Assembly: GCF_013409365.1 (NCBI RefSeq)
Contig: NZ_JACCBA010000001.1
Span: forward strand, 2,232,001 to 2,296,000
Reading direction: 5' to 3'
Origin: Actinomadura luteofluorescens
GTDB lineage: Bacteria; Actinomycetota; Actinomycetes; Streptosporangiales; Streptosporangiaceae
Length of the DNA: 64,000 nucleotides
This document shows, piece by piece, positions 41,694 through 54,149 of this stretch (its first letter is position 1; each line of letters starts with the position of its first letter). A model generated the notes under the pieces. It did no database searches. It saw only the letters and a list, made by a program, of their open reading frames with translations, and was not told where the DNA came from. The translations under genes were made by a program, and so were the position numbers.

Positions 41694-42800
41694 ATGCGAC
41701 AGCACACGACCATCCTCGTCCCGGCCGTCCTGGCCTCGGTGGCCGCGCTCCTCGCGGCCTGCTCGTCCTCGCCGTCCGGGGGCGGGCAGGGACGGACCCC
41801 GCCGCCGGCGTCCGCTTCCCCGTCCGGGACCGCGAGCGGCACGCCGGGCATGCCCCGCACCGTCACCGACGGCCTCAAGGTGCCGTGGGCCGTGGCGTTC
41901 CTGCCCGGAGGCGACGCGCTGGTCACCGAACGCGACACCGCCCGGCTCCTGCGCGTCGCGCCGTCCGGCCGCAAGACGACGGTCGGCACGGTGCCCGGCG
42001 TGGACGCGCAAGGTGAGGGCGGCCTCCTCGGCGTCGCCGTGTCCCCGTCTTACGGAACCGACCATTTCGTCTACCTGTACTACACGGCCGCGTCCGACAA
42101 CCGTGTCGTGCGCGCCACCTATGACGGCCGTCTCGGCGACCTGAAACCGATCGTCACCGGCATCCCCAAGGGCGCCATCCACAACGGCGGGCGCCTGGCT
42201 TTCGGTCCGGACAAGATGCTCTACGTCACCACCGGCGAGACCGGCGAGGGCGGCAAGGCCCAGGACAGGAACTCCCTCGGCGGCAAGATCCTCCGCGTCA
42301 CCCCCGACGGCGCGCCCGCGCCCGGCAACCCGTTCGGCACCCGCGTCTGGACGTACGGGCACCGCAACGTCCAGGGCCTCGCCTGGGACGGTGCGGGCCG
42401 CATGTACGCCACCGAGTTCGGCCAGGACCGCTTCGACGAGATCAACCTGATCGTCAAGGGCCGCAACTACGGCTGGCCGGTGGTCGAAGGGGTCGGCCAC
42501 CGCAAGGGCTTCACCGACCCGCTCCTGACCTGGACGACCGACCAGGCGTCGCCGTCCGGCCTCGCCTACGCGGACGGTTCCCTGTGGGCCGCCGCGCTGC
42601 GCGGCGAGCGCCTCTGGCAGATCCCCCTCGACAACGGCGAGGCGGGACGCCCCATCGCCCGCTTCCAGGGCCGCTACGGACGGCTGCGTGCGGTCGCCCG
42701 CACGCCCACCGGCTCGCTGTGGGTGACGACCAGCAACCAGGACGGCCGAGGCACCCCCCGGCCAGGCGACGACCGCATCCTCGACATCCCCCTCCACTGA
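41694..42800 (+). CDS. PQQ-dependent sugar dehydrogenase-type lipoprotein
   Basis: 368 aa. Signal peptide with lipobox LLAAC (Cys ~23), then a Ser/Pro-rich spacer and a six-bladed beta-propeller (GSDH/Yli1 family): VPWAVAFLPGGDALVTERDT, EGGLLGVAVSPSYGTDHFVYLYY, KGAIHNGGRLAFGPDKMLYV, and VWTYGHRNVQGLAWDGAGRMYATEFGQDRFDEINLI. The conserved N-G-G-R and G-H-R-N residues of soluble glucose dehydrogenase-like quinoproteins are present. Anchored outside the cell; sugars or aldehydes as substrate by homology, PQQ use unproven. Confidence 0.87.
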   Translation: MRQHTTILVPAVLASVAALLAACSSSPSGGGQGRTPPPASASPSGTASGTPGMPRTVTDGLKVPWAVAFLPGGDALVTERDTARLLRVAPSGRKTTVGTVPGVDAQGEGGLLGVAVSPSYGTDHFVYLYYTAASDNRVVRATYDGRLGDLKPIVTGIPKGAIHNGGRLAFGPDKMLYVTTGETGEGGKAQDRNSLGGKILRVTPDGAPAPGNPFGTRVWTYGHRNVQGLAWDGAGRMYATEFGQDRFDEINLIVKGRNYGWPVVEGVGHRKGFTDPLLTWTTDQASPSGLAYADGSLWAAALRGERLWQIPLDNGEAGRPIARFQGRYGRLRAVARTPTGSLWVTTSNQDGRGTPRPGDDRILDIPLH

Positions 42801-42972
42801 CCCACCCGACACGCCCCAAACCACCGGAGCAGGCGCATCCGCGTGGGAAATGCTCGGTAGCCCGGAACGGCCTGGTCGTGCCGGGCCGTTCCGGGATGCG
42901 GAGACGGCCCGGCTTCGCATATCGGGCGTCCCGGGCTTCGCCGGGACGCCTGCCAGGTACGGGACGCCCTGG
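42801..42972. other. Hairpin-rich intergenic DNA
   Basis: 172 bp between the convergent sugar dehydrogenase and gatB genes. GGGCGTCCCGG-GCTTCG-CCGGGACGCC near 42926-42953 and GGGCCGTTCC/ CGGAGACGGCCC-like arms make stacked hairpins that end in the 28-bp palindrome. No coding frame. Confidence 0.5.
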
Positions 42973-43000
42973 GCACCGCCCCGGACGTCCGGGGCGGTGC
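42973..43000. terminator. 28-bp perfect palindrome ending gatB
   Basis: GCACCGCCCCGGAC followed by its exact reverse complement, 3 bp after the gatB stop. As RNA it forms a 14-bp hairpin with no loop to spare and is a bidirectional terminator candidate for the convergent genes. Confidence 0.7.
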
Positions 43001-43003
43001 GGG

Positions 43004-44506
43004 TCAGGAGGCGCCGAGCTTCTCCAGGATCAGTTCGCGGGCGCGGCCGGCGTCGGCCTGGCCGCGGGTGGCCTTCATCACGGCGCCGACGAGGGCGCCG
43101 GCGGCGGCGACCTTCCCGGCGCGGATCTTGTCGGCCACGTCCGCGTTGCCGGCGATCACCTGGTCGATGACCGAGGACAGCTCGCCCTCGTCGCTGACGA
43201 CCTTCAGGCCCCGCGCGGCGACGACCTCGTCCGGGCCGCCCTCGCCCGCGAGGACGCCCTCGAACACCTTGCGGGCCAGCTTGTCGTTCAGTTCCCCCGC
43301 GGTGATCATCGCCTGGACGCGGGCGACCTGCTCGGGCGTGATCGGCAGCTCGGCCAGCTCGACGCCCTGCTCGGTGGCGCGCCGCGACAGCTCGTTCATC
43401 CACCACTTGCGGGCCGCGGCGGCGTCGGTGCCCTGCGCGACCGTCGCCTCGATGAGGTCGACGGCGCCGGCGTTCACGACGTCCCGCAGCTCCAGGTCCG
43501 ACAGGTTCCACTCCCGCTGGATGCGGCGGCGGCGCGCGGCCGGAAGCTCCGGCAGGGACGCCCGCACCTCCTCCACCCACTCCCGCGACGGCGCCATCGG
43601 CACCAGGTCGGGCTCGGGGAAGTAGCGGTAGTCCTGCGCCTCCTCCTTGCTGCGCCCGCTCGTGGTGCGGCCGGTGTCCTCGTGGAAGTGGCGGGTCTCC
43701 TGGACGACGGTGCCTCCGGCGTCCAGCACGCCCGCCTGGCGCTCGATCTCCGAGCGGACGGACCGCTCGACCGACCGCAGCGAGTTGACGTTCTTGGTCT
43801 CGGTCCGCGTGCCCCACTTCTCGGCGCCGCGCGGCATCAGCGAGACGTTCACGTCGCAGCGCATCGAGCCCTGCTCCATGCGCACGTCCGACACGCCCAG
43901 GGAACGGACCAGCTCGCGCAGCTCCGTCGCGTACGCCCGCGCCACCAGCGGCGCCCGGTCGCCGGTCGCCGGGATCGGCTTGGTGACGATCTCCACCAGC
44001 GGGATGCCCGCCCGGTTGTAGTCGACGAGGGAGTACTCGGCGCCGTGGATGCGCCCGGTCGAGCCGCCCACGTGCAGCGACTTGCCGGTGTCCTCCTCCA
44101 TGTGGACGCGCTCGATGCCGATCCGGTACTTCTCGCCGTCGACCTCGACGTCCAGGTGGCCGTCCACGCAGAGCGGCTCGTCGTACTGCGAGATCTGGTA
44201 GTTCTTCGGCATGTCCGGGTAGAAGTAGTTCTTCCGGGCGAACCGGCACCACTCCACGATGTCGCAGTTCAGCGCGAGGCCGATCTTGATGATGCCCTCG
44301 ATCGCGGCGTGGTTGGTGACCGGCAGCGATCCCGGCAGCCCCAGGCACACCGGGCACACCTGCGTGTTCGGCTCCGCGCCGAACGCCGTCGGGCACCCGC
44401 AGAACATCTTGGACGCGGTACCGAGCTCGATGTGGGTCTCGATACCGAGCACCGGCTCGAACTTCGCCAGCGCCTCGTCGTAGTCCATCAGGACCGGAGT
44501 GCTCAC
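43004..44506 (-). CDS. gatB: Asp/Glu-tRNA amidotransferase subunit B
   Basis: 500 aa. Binds misacylated tRNA and phosphorylates the side chain. Family start [25 protein letters not shown], with paired Cys (FCGC ... [12 protein letters not shown]) of the zinc site, kinase-like motifs [21 protein letters not shown] and [37 protein letters not shown] (~250-290), then the GatB/YqeY helical domain (~350-500). GTG at 44506 overlaps the gatA stop by 4 bp. Last gene of gatC-gatA-gatB; required because there is no evidence of a GlnRS here. Confidence 0.94.
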   Translation of the reverse strand: MSTPVLMDYDEALAKFEPVLGIETHIELGTASKMFCGCPTAFGAEPNTQVCPVCLGLPGSLPVTNHAAIEGIIKIGLALNCDIVEWCRFARKNYFYPDMPKNYQISQYDEPLCVDGHLDVEVDGEKYRIGIERVHMEEDTGKSLHVGGSTGRIHGAEYSLVDYNRAGIPLVEIVTKPIPATGDRAPLVARAYATELRELVRSLGVSDVRMEQGSMRCDVNVSLMPRGAEKWGTRTETKNVNSLRSVERSVRSEIERQAGVLDAGGTVVQETRHFHEDTGRTTSGRSKEEAQDYRYFPEPDLVPMAPSREWVEEVRASLPELPAARRRRIQREWNLSDLELRDVVNAGAVDLIEATVAQGTDAAAARKWWMNELSRRATEQGVELAELPITPEQVARVQAMITAGELNDKLARKVFEGVLAGEGGPDEVVAARGLKVVSDEGELSSVIDQVIAGNADVADKIRAGKVAAAGALVGAVMKATRGQADAGRARELILEKLGAS

Positions 44507-46002
44507 TTCGCCTCCACCAGTTCCGGGGCCTTGGCCAGCAGCGGCCCGCCCCAGCGGTCTTCGAGGGCCCGCTCGACGGCGGCGCCGACGCGGTAGACGC
44601 GGTCGTCGCCGAGGACGGGGGCCATGATCTGCAGGCCGACGGGCAGGCCGTCCGACAGGCCGCAGGGCACCGAGATCGCGGCGTTGCCGGTGAGGTTGGC
44701 CGGGATCGTGCACAGGTCGGCCAGGTACATGGCGACCGGGTCGTCGGCGCGCTCGCCGATCGGGAACGCGGTGGTCGGCGTGGTCGGCGAGACCAGCACG
44801 TCCACCTGCTCGAACGCGGCCTCGAAGTCGCGCTTGATCAGGGTGCGGACCTGCTGCGCCTTGCCGTAGTAGGCGTCGTAGTAGCCCGACGACAGCGCGT
44901 AGGTGCCGAGCATGATGCGCCGCTTGACCTCGGGCCCGAAGCCCTCGGCGCGGGTCAGCGCCATGACCTCCTCGGCGCTGCGGCTGCCGTCGTCGCCGAC
45001 GCGCAGGCCGTACCGCATCGCGTCGAAGCGCGCCAGGTTGGACGAGCACTCCGACGGCGCGATCAGGTAGTAGGCGGGCAGCGCGTAGGAGAAGTTCGGG
45101 CAGGACACCTCGACGACCTTCGCGCCGAGGGCCTCCAGCAGCTCGACCGCCTCGTTGAAGCGCGCGGAGACGCCCGCCTCGTAGCCCTCGCCCGCGAACT
45201 CCTTCACGACCCCGACGCGCAGCCCGTTGACGTCGGCGCGGCGCGCGGCCTCCACGACCGGCGGGACGGCCTGGTCCACCGAGGTGGAGTCCATCACGTC
45301 ATGGCCGCTGAACGCCTCGTGCAGCAGCGCCGCGTCCAGCACGTTGCGGGCGAACGGGCCCGGCGTGTCGAGCGAGGACGCGAACGCGATGACGCCGTAG
45401 CGCGACGAGCCGCCGTACGTGGGCTTCATGCCGACGATGCCGGTGACGGCGGCGGGCTGCCGGATGGAGCCGCCGGTGTCGGTGCCGGTGGACAGCGGCG
45501 CCTCGTACGCGGCGACCGCCGCCGACGACCCGCCGGACGACCCGCCCGGGACCCGCTCCAGGTCCCACGGGTTGCGGGAGGTGACGTAGGCGCTGTTCTC
45601 CGTGGACGAGCCCATCGCGAACTCGTCCATGTTCGTCTTGCCGAGGATCACCAGCCCGGCCTGCCGCAGCCGCGCCGTCACGGTCGCGTCGTACGGCGGC
45701 CGCCAGCCCTCAAGGATCTTGGATCCGGCGGTCGTGGGCATGTCCGCGGTGGTGAACACGTCCTTGTGCGCGATGGGGACGCCGGCCAGCGGGCCGAGCT
45801 CCTCCCCCGCCGCGCGCCGCTCGTCCACCCCGCGAGCCTGCGCCAGCGTCGTCTCGCGGTCGACGTGCAGGAACGCGTTGACGCTGCCGTCCACCGCCGC
45901 GATGCGGTCCAGGTGCGCCTCGGCCACCTCGACGGCCGACGCCTCACCCGAGGCGATCAGCTCCCCGAGCTCCGCCGCACTCTTCCTCACCAGCTCACTC
46001 AC
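44503..46002 (-). CDS. gatA: Asp/Glu-tRNA amidotransferase subunit A
   Basis: 499 aa. Amidase that releases ammonia from glutamine. Amidase-signature triad: Lys in [22 protein letters not shown] (~77), Ser in [20 protein letters not shown] (~152) and Ser in [25 protein letters not shown] (~176). Full length. ATG at 46002 lies 3 bp after the gatC stop. Coexpressed with gatB and gatC. Confidence 0.95.
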   Translation of the reverse strand: MSELVRKSAAELGELIASGEASAVEVAEAHLDRIAAVDGSVNAFLHVDRETTLAQARGVDERRAAGEELGPLAGVPIAHKDVFTTADMPTTAGSKILEGWRPPYDATVTARLRQAGLVILGKTNMDEFAMGSSTENSAYVTSRNPWDLERVPGGSSGGSSAAVAAYEAPLSTGTDTGGSIRQPAAVTGIVGMKPTYGGSSRYGVIAFASSLDTPGPFARNVLDAALLHEAFSGHDVMDSTSVDQAVPPVVEAARRADVNGLRVGVVKEFAGEGYEAGVSARFNEAVELLEALGAKVVEVSCPNFSYALPAYYLIAPSECSSNLARFDAMRYGLRVGDDGSRSAEEVMALTRAEGFGPEVKRRIMLGTYALSSGYYDAYYGKAQQVRTLIKRDFEAAFEQVDVLVSPTTPTTAFPIGERADDPVAMYLADLCTIPANLTGNAAISVPCGLSDGLPVGLQIMAPVLGDDRVYRVGAAVERALEDRWGGPLLAKAPELVEAK

Positions 46003-46005
46003 CGC

Positions 46006-46305
46006 TCAGGCCTCCTCGTCCAGGATCCGCGGCACGCGGAAGCGCTGCTCCTCGGCGGCCGGGGCGCCGGCGAGTGCCTGCTCGGGCCGGAGGCACTGCC
46101 GCACCTCGTCCGTCCGGTAGACGTTGGTCAGCGGCAGCGCGTGGGAGGTGGGCGGGATGTCCTCCGCCGCGACCTCCTGCACCCGCGCGACCGCGGAGAT
46201 GATCTGGTCGAGCTGGGCGGCGAGATGGTCGAGCTCATCGTCGCCGAGCGCCAGCCGGGACAGCCGGGCGAGGTGCGAGACCTCGTCACGGGAGATGGCG
46301 GACAT
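46006..46305 (-). CDS. gatC: Asp/Glu-tRNA amidotransferase subunit C
   Basis: 99 aa, usual length. Clamp subunit joining GatA and Gat[43 protein letters not shown], then [22 protein letters not shown] and the C-terminal [10 protein letters not shown], all family signatures. ATG at 46305. First gene of the operon, divergent from the DUF6458 gene across 177 bp. Confidence 0.94.
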   Translation of the reverse strand: MSAISRDEVSHLARLSRLALGDDELDHLAAQLDQIISAVARVQEVAAEDIPPTSHALPLTNVYRTDEVRQCLRPEQALAGAPAAEEQRFRVPRILDEEA

Positions 46306-46482
46306 TCGAGAAACCGTTCCTGCGATGAAGTGGGTTCACGGCCATCCTATGGGCCAGCACCGCCGCCTCCCGACCCGTTTACGCGGGCGCGCCCGGGGCG
46401 GGTCGGCGAGACCGTCCGTTTGATCCCCGCACGGAGGGAACGCTTCTTGCGTCCACCCCCGGGACGAGGAGAGGAGACCGCC

Positions 46483-46731
46483 GTGACCATCGGCGGCAGC
46501 ATCGCCCTGATCATTATCGGCGCGATCCTGGCATACGCAGTCAACTACGACATCAGCGGGATCGACATCCGGCTGGTCGGCGTCATCCTGATGATCGGCG
46601 GCGTGATCGGCCTGGTCGTCGGCATCGTGCGGATCATGTCCGCCCGGCGCGCCGTCGACCGCCGGCCCCCGCCGGCAGCGGTCCGCGAGGAGTACTACCC
46701 GGACGAGTACGAGGCCCGCCGCCGCTACTGA
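46483..46731 (+). CDS. DUF6458 family small membrane protein
   Basis: 82 aa. Family start TIGGSIALIIIGAILAYAVNY (helix 1) then DISGIDIRLVGVILMIGGVIGLVVGIVRIMS (helix 2), followed by a basic, Arg/Tyr-rich tail EYYPDEYEARRRY. Typical of actinobacterial DUF6458 proteins, of unknown function, located in the membrane. GTG at 46483 with GAGGAGAGGAG 9 bp upstream, a very strong site. Divergent from gatC. Confidence 0.88.
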   Translation: MTIGGSIALIIIGAILAYAVNYDISGIDIRLVGVILMIGGVIGLVVGIVRIMSARRAVDRRPPPAAVREEYYPDEYEARRRY

Positions 46732-47088
46732 CCGCGGACACCGACGCACGCACCACGCCCGGCAGCGGGCACAGGGCGCCGCCTTCCCCGGGCGGCGCCC
46801 CGCCCGCGCGTCCGCCGACGGACGACTTGAGCTCGGCGCGGTAGGCGTCCTGCCGTGCGCAGGCACGTGAGCCCGCGCCCTGTTACGGGGCGCCTGCCAG
46901 AAGGCGGCGCTCCGCCGCGGCCCGGTCCTTCGGCGTATGGCAGAGCACCGCGCAGGGAGTCCCCGGCAGCGAGCGCATCGGCGGGGCGATCCTAGGGTCC
47001 GGCCGGCTTCGCGGACACCGGGACGGCCACGCGGGCGATCCCACGGCCATGCGGTCGGCGCCTTGGGGGCGGCGGCCCGCCGGGCAGG
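46732..47088. other. Intergenic region with a weak 31-residue ORF
   Basis: 357 bp. The minus strand has a 31-codon frame, 46978 to 46883 (MRSLPGTPCAVLCHTPKDRA...), without ribosome site or family; I leave it uncalled. Otherwise I see no gene. Probably trailer of the GGDEF-EAL gene on the minus strand. Confidence 0.4.
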
Positions 47089-49203
47089 TCAGGCGCCTCC
47101 GGGGGCCTTGACCGAGGGAACGGCGAAGGAGTAGAGCCAGTCGGTCGCGGTCGCTGCGTCCATGGGGCGGCAGAAGTGCCAGCCCTGGGCGGCGTCGCAG
47201 CCCATCTCGCGGAGCCTCTCGGCGGTCGCGGGGTCCTCGACGCCCTCGGCGACCGAGCGCAGGCCGAGGGTGCGGACGAGGTCGACGATCGAGCGGACGA
47301 TGACGGCGTCGTCGGGCGAGTCGGCCAGGCGCCGCACGAACGAGGAGTCGATCTTGATCTCCTCGACGGGCAGGCGCTTGAGCCGGACGAGGGAGGAGTA
47401 GCCGGTGCCGAAGTCGTCCAGGCTGAGCGGGATGCCGAGCTCGGCGAGGGCGCTGACGGTGTCGGAGGCGTAGGCGGGCTCGTTCATCAGGATGCGCTCG
47501 GTGATCTCCAGCTGGAGCGCGGCGGCGGGCAGGCCGCGGGCGAGCAGGCCCTCCTCGATGACCTCGGTGAGGCCGGTGTCGAGCAGGTCGCGTCCCGAGG
47601 CGTTCACCGCCACCTGGACGGGCATGTCGGCCCGCCACCACGCGGCGGTCTGGGCGAGCGCGGCCTGCACCACGTAGTGGGTGATCGAGCGCATCAGGTA
47701 GGTCTGCTCGGCGACCGACAGGAACGCCTCGGGTTCCAGGAGGCCCTGGTCGGGGTGGCGCCAGCGCAGCAGGGCCTCCATGCCGACGAGGTGGCCGTCC
47801 CGCAGCGCGATCTTCGGCTGGTAGAACAGCTCCAGCTCGGAGCGGTCGAGGGCGCGGCGCAGGTCGCCGAGCATGCTGAGCCGGGCCGGGGAGTTGCGGT
47901 CCTTGCCGGGCGAGTACGTCTCGACGCCGGTCCGGGCCTCCTTGGCGTTGTACATGGCGACGTCGGCGCGTTGCAGCAGCAGCTCGAAGTCGGGCGCGTG
48001 GTCGGGGAACAGCGCGATGCCGACGCTGGCCTCCAGGTCGAACGACATGCCGTCCAGCCGGACGGGTTCGGACAGCGCGGCGCGCAGCCGGGCGGCGACC
48101 TCGCGGGCGGCGGCCTCGTCCCGGACGGTGGGCAGCAGCACCGCGAACTCGTCGCCGCCGAGCCGCGCGACGAGGTCGCCGGGGCGGACGCTGTGGGTGA
48201 GCCGGTGCGCGACGAGCTGCAGCAGCCGGTCGCCGGTGGGGTGCCCGAGGGTGTCGTTGACCTCCTTGAACCGGTCGAGGTCGAGCAGGAACAGCCCGGC
48301 GCGCTGGTCCGGCGGTTCGGCCGCCTTGCGCCGCCGGGCCCCGAGGCCGGCGGCGCGCGGGAGCCGCCGGTCCGCGCCGCGCGCCTCGGCGAGGGCCTCC
48401 TCGGTGCGGACGATCAGCAGCTTGCGGTTGGGCAGGCCGGTCAGCCCGTCGTGCAGCGCCTGGTGCTCGCGCCGGACCGAGACGGAGGCGTTGAGGTAGA
48501 CGGCGATGAACGGCAGGACGATCAGCGGCACGAAGACGGCGGACCGGTCCATCGCGATCACCATCAGCGGGGCGAGGCCGAGCAGCGCCAGGTGCACGAG
48601 GACCTGGTAGGCGAGGTCCCAGCGGAGCGCCTTGACGAGCGAGACGCGGGCGTGCAGCGCGACGGCGGCGCCGACGAGGGTGTCGTTGCAGGCGAAGTAG
48701 ACGGCGCCGGCGAGCGCGATCGCGGGCAGGTCGGAGCCGTGCGGCACCCACAGATGCGAGGGGGTCGCGAGGTCGCCGGAGAGCGCGAGGACGAGCTGGG
48801 CGGCGGCCAGGCTGAGGGTGTACTGGGCGACGTTGAAGGCGATGCGGTGCGGGGAGCGGCCGCGGAAGATCCCGCAGGTGATCACGGCGGCGGCCTGGAG
48901 GGCGGCGGCGATGGGCAGCCCCGCGTACAGCAGCGCGGCGAACGAGAACGTGGTCGAGGTGGTGGCGCCGTTGTTCTCGGTGCTCCCGGGCGTGATGATC
49001 GGCCTCAGCTCGCCGAAGATGATGAAGCAGGCGAGGATCCAGAACACCGGGGTGCCGGCGAGGGCGTCCAGGTCGGCGCGGGTCAGCCCGGAGAACGCGG
49101 CGACCCCGGCGGCGACGCCGAGCAGGATGACGACGACGAAGTAGATCCACAACGGGGAGCCACGGCGTGGCGCCGTGTTCCGCGTGTTGTTCGGGTCCTT
49201 CAT
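47089..49203 (-). CDS. Membrane GGDEF-EAL protein
   Basis: 704 aa. N-terminal ~6-7 transmembrane helices (~15-240) similar in layout to MASE sensors but not clearly one; GGDEF (~255-440, with RLGGDEFAVLLP intact) contains an Arg-rich insertion (RRLPRAAGLGARRRKAAEPP) between the first two motifs; EAL (~455-695, GMEALLRWRHP and LDDFGTGYSSLVRLKRLPVEEIKID intact). Likely synthesises and degrades c-di-GMP. Start ATG 49203 with GAGG 5 bp upstream; an in-frame start at 49242 lacks one. The 258 bp upstream include a GGGCGTCCCC/GGGGACGCCC hairpin; I found no c-di-GMP riboswitch. Confidence 0.87.
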   Translation of the reverse strand: MKDPNNTRNTAPRRGSPLWIYFVVVILLGVAAGVAAFSGLTRADLDALAGTPVFWILACFIIFGELRPIITPGSTENNGATTSTTFSFAALLYAGLPIAAALQAAAVITCGIFRGRSPHRIAFNVAQYTLSLAAAQLVLALSGDLATPSHLWVPHGSDLPAIALAGAVYFACNDTLVGAAVALHARVSLVKALRWDLAYQVLVHLALLGLAPLMVIAMDRSAVFVPLIVLPFIAVYLNASVSVRREHQALHDGLTGLPNRKLLIVRTEEALAEARGADRRLPRAAGLGARRRKAAEPPDQRAGLFLLDLDRFKEVNDTLGHPTGDRLLQLVAHRLTHSVRPGDLVARLGGDEFAVLLPTVRDEAAAREVAARLRAALSEPVRLDGMSFDLEASVGIALFPDHAPDFELLLQRADVAMYNAKEARTGVETYSPGKDRNSPARLSMLGDLRRALDRSELELFYQPKIALRDGHLVGMEALLRWRHPDQGLLEPEAFLSVAEQTYLMRSITHYVVQAALAQTAAWWRADMPVQVAVNASGRDLLDTGLTEVIEEGLLARGLPAAALQLEITERILMNEPAYASDTVSALAELGIPLSLDDFGTGYSSLVRLKRLPVEEIKIDSSFVRRLADSPDDAVIVRSIVDLVRTLGLRSVAEGVEDPATAERLREMGCDAAQGWHFCRPMDAATATDWLYSFAVPSVKAPGGA

Positions 49204-49461
49204 CACATCCTCGGGGGGCTGCGGGGGGCCGTCCCCCGGCACCGGGCGTCCCCGACCTCGGGGGACGCCCCCCGGGTGTTACGTCCGGAGATTTCAGGTG
49301 TGGGTCGTGATGTGAGGGAGGGTACGGCCTTCGCTCAACTTCGCGAAACCGGTTGCGTACGTTCCGTTATTTCCTTTCCACGCCCGTCCCTCGGCGGTGG
49401 GTAGTGGAAGTGTACCCCTGAGTAACGCAACCCTGGTCGAAACCCTCGCAACCACACCGTG

Positions 49462-52021
<2,560 letters not shown>

Positions 52022-52987
52022 GTGCTCGACGCACGACATGTCATCATCACTCACTCCGCGGCCGACCGCGCGGCGGCGATCCTCGGCTACAACCGCGCCC
52101 AGGCCAGGACCTGGCTCGACAGGGAGAAGCGCAAGGGCCGCGTCGTCGACCGGCTGCCGCACCCGTTCAGCGGGAAGCGCAGCCGCTCCGGCCACTTCGT
52201 CCTCATCGACGAAACACTGATCATGCAGCTGACCCGCACCGAGAAGGGCGAGTGGCTGGCCACCGGCTGCGAGTTCTTCCCGGCCTGGCTGCGGGCCCGC
52301 GGCCTGGGCGGCGAGAAGATCGACCCGTTCGCGCTGGCGAGCAACGAACTGACCGCCCGGATCGGCTTCAGCGAGCACGCCCTGGACCGCTACGCCCAAC
52401 GCACGGCGGGCTTCCCCGAGCGCCGGCTGAGCGACTGGGAGAAGGACCAGGCCAAGGCCGAACTACGGCGGCAGTTGTCCCGCGACGCCCACGCTTCGCG
52501 CGAACGCCCCGCCTGGTACCGCTCGCGCACACCCAACGACTTCTTCGTCGTCGCCGAGGGCGGAGAGATCTGCATCCCGATGCGGCACACCCCCGGCAGC
52601 GCCACGCCGTTCACCGCGCTGACGGTCCTGCACCAGTCGATGAGGCTGTTCGACAAGACACCGGACGATCTGGCCAGAGCCTGCCAGTTCACCCCGGAGG
52701 CACTGGAGCAGGCGGCCCTCCTCTCCACCAACGGCGACAAGCCGGGCACGTGGCTCTCAACCCAGATCACCGGCTCAGGCCAACTGTCGTGGCATCCGCC
52801 CCGTGGCCACCGCCCGTACCCCGGAGCCAGGTTCTACGTCCACGCAGGCTCGGTCTTCCTCCCAGCCGCCTGGGATAAGCAGAGCCGCCAACCCCTAGTA
52901 ATCCTCGGCAGCCACCGCATCAGACTGCCCCTCGCCCAGCGCATCCTCGCCTGGCTCCGGGGCCGCTTCGCCCTACGCGTGAGCTGA
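52022..52987 (+). CDS. Unknown protein with an internally duplicated His/Arg-rich domain
   Basis: 321 aa, GTG at 52022 with GGAAGGGAG 6 bp upstream. Two similar halves are visible: ~1-85 (VIITHSAADRAAAILGYNRAQ then LPHPFSGKRSRSGHFVLIDETLIMQL) and ~117-215 (GFSEHALDRYAQRTAGFPE then RERPAWYRSRTPNDFFVVAEGGEICIPM). Each has H-x-A-x-D-R near its start, a R-x-P-x5-R-S-R region and a closing beta strand. This could be a duplicated small RNase-like or DUF4258-like fold, but I cannot name the family. C-terminal third (~225-321) is unrelated. No signal peptide. Codon use is normal for the genome. Confidence 0.6.
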   Translation: MLDARHVIITHSAADRAAAILGYNRAQARTWLDREKRKGRVVDRLPHPFSGKRSRSGHFVLIDETLIMQLTRTEKGEWLATGCEFFPAWLRARGLGGEKIDPFALASNELTARIGFSEHALDRYAQRTAGFPERRLSDWEKDQAKAELRRQLSRDAHASRERPAWYRSRTPNDFFVVAEGGEICIPMRHTPGSATPFTALTVLHQSMRLFDKTPDDLARACQFTPEALEQAALLSTNGDKPGTWLSTQITGSGQLSWHPPRGHRPYPGARFYVHAGSVFLPAAWDKQSRQPLVILGSHRIRLPLAQRILAWLRGRFALRVS

Positions 52988-53115
52988 CACGGCACGAGCC
53001 GGCGACAAAGAACGGCGGCTCGACCCCACCAGCTAGGAAGAAGGTCTTGCCGCCGCTTGCCAGGAGGGGCTTACACGGTTTCAGCCGCAGCGCGCTCGCC
53101 GCGAAGCGTTTCGGG

Positions 53116-54117
53116 TCACTCGGCGGCTTCGTGGAGCATGCGGGCGGTTTCGCGGGAGCGCTTCAGGGCTGCGCGGACGTGGCGAGGGGAGGCGCCTGCC
53201 ATTCCGCAGGTCGGGGTGATCACGACTTGTTCCGCCAGTTGCCTGGGTGGGAAGCCGAAGCGGCGCCACAGGTCCCGCACCGGTTCGGCGGTCGCCTTGA
53301 GGGGCGGGAGGGCTGCGTCGGTGGCGGGGACTGCGCCTAGGAGCAGGGCTATCCCTGCGTCGATCGCCTCTCCTACCTCGTCGTCGTCGCGTCTTGGGAC
53401 CAGGCGCAGGTCGATGGAGAGGGCCTTTGCGCCGGCGCCGCGCAGGAGGTTGTAAGGGACGTTCCGGGCGCAGCAGTGGACGACGGGGTAGGCGTCCGTC
53501 GCATCGATCACGGTGCGGAGGGCCTCTTCGGCGATCGGCTCCTCGATCGCGCGGAGGCGGGAGAAGCCGCTGGCGGTCGGGACCGTCCCGGCCAGGGCGG
53601 CGGGCAGGCTGGGCTCGTCCAGCTGGAGGACGATCTGCGCCGCCGGCAGTCGGCGCTGGACGTCGGCCACGTGGGCGGCGACGCCCTCGGCCAGCGAGGC
53701 GGTCAGGTCGCGGACGGCGCCGGGGTCCTTGAGGGCCCGGTCGCCGTGCCGCAGTTCGATCGAGGCGGCCAGGGTCCAGGGGCCGCAGACCTGGATCTTG
53801 AACGGGCCGTCGTGGGCGCCCGCGAGTTCCTCCAGGACGTCCAGGTCGCGGGCGAGGTGGTCGCGGGAGCGCTGCGTGTCGCGGCCCGGGCGGTCGGAGA
53901 AGCGCCAGCCGGACGGCTCCAGGTGCACGGGCATCTCGACCAGCAGGCCGGCGGTCCGTCCCGCCAGGTCGGCGCCGGGGCCGCGGGCGGGCAGTTCGGG
54001 CAGGTGCGGCAGGTCGGGCAGTTCTCCGAGGACGATCCGCAGCGCCTCGGCGGGGTCCTCTCCCGGATAGGACCCGACGCCGGTCGCCGTCCCGGCCTGC
54101 CACGGAAAGCTCGTCAC
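53116..54117 (-). CDS. Cobalamin-independent methionine synthase-like protein
   Basis: 333 aa, about half a MetE, as in M. tuberculosis Rv3015c, which also lies beside ligA. Fold of the MetE C-terminal barrel: GVGSYPGEDPAEALRIVLGE, FKIQVCGPWTLAASIELRHGD, IVLQLDEPSLPAALAG, AYPVVHCCARNVPYNLL (zinc His-x-Cys, ~215) and VITPTCGMAGASPRHVRAAL (second zinc Cys, ~305). Methyltransferase zinc site appears complete, so it may move a methyl group to a thiol; the homocysteine role is inferred. ATG at 54117. Confidence 0.85.
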   Translation of the reverse strand: MTSFPWQAGTATGVGSYPGEDPAEALRIVLGELPDLPHLPELPARGPGADLAGRTAGLLVEMPVHLEPSGWRFSDRPGRDTQRSRDHLARDLDVLEELAGAHDGPFKIQVCGPWTLAASIELRHGDRALKDPGAVRDLTASLAEGVAAHVADVQRRLPAAQIVLQLDEPSLPAALAGTVPTASGFSRLRAIEEPIAEEALRTVIDATDAYPVVHCCARNVPYNLLRGAGAKALSIDLRLVPRRDDDEVGEAIDAGIALLLGAVPATDAALPPLKATAEPVRDLWRRFGFPPRQLAEQVVITPTCGMAGASPRHVRAALKRSRETARMLHEAAE

Positions 54118-54149
54118 CCTCGAAGCCTATCGGCGCCGCGATGCGCTGA

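Noticed and set aside
46883..46978. 31-codon minus-strand ORF
   Set aside because: No ribosome site, no conserved look, in a plain intergenic region.
49204..49461. Possible c-di-GMP riboswitch before the GGDEF-EAL gene
   Set aside because: The conserved GEMM core is absent; only a GC-rich hairpin is seen.
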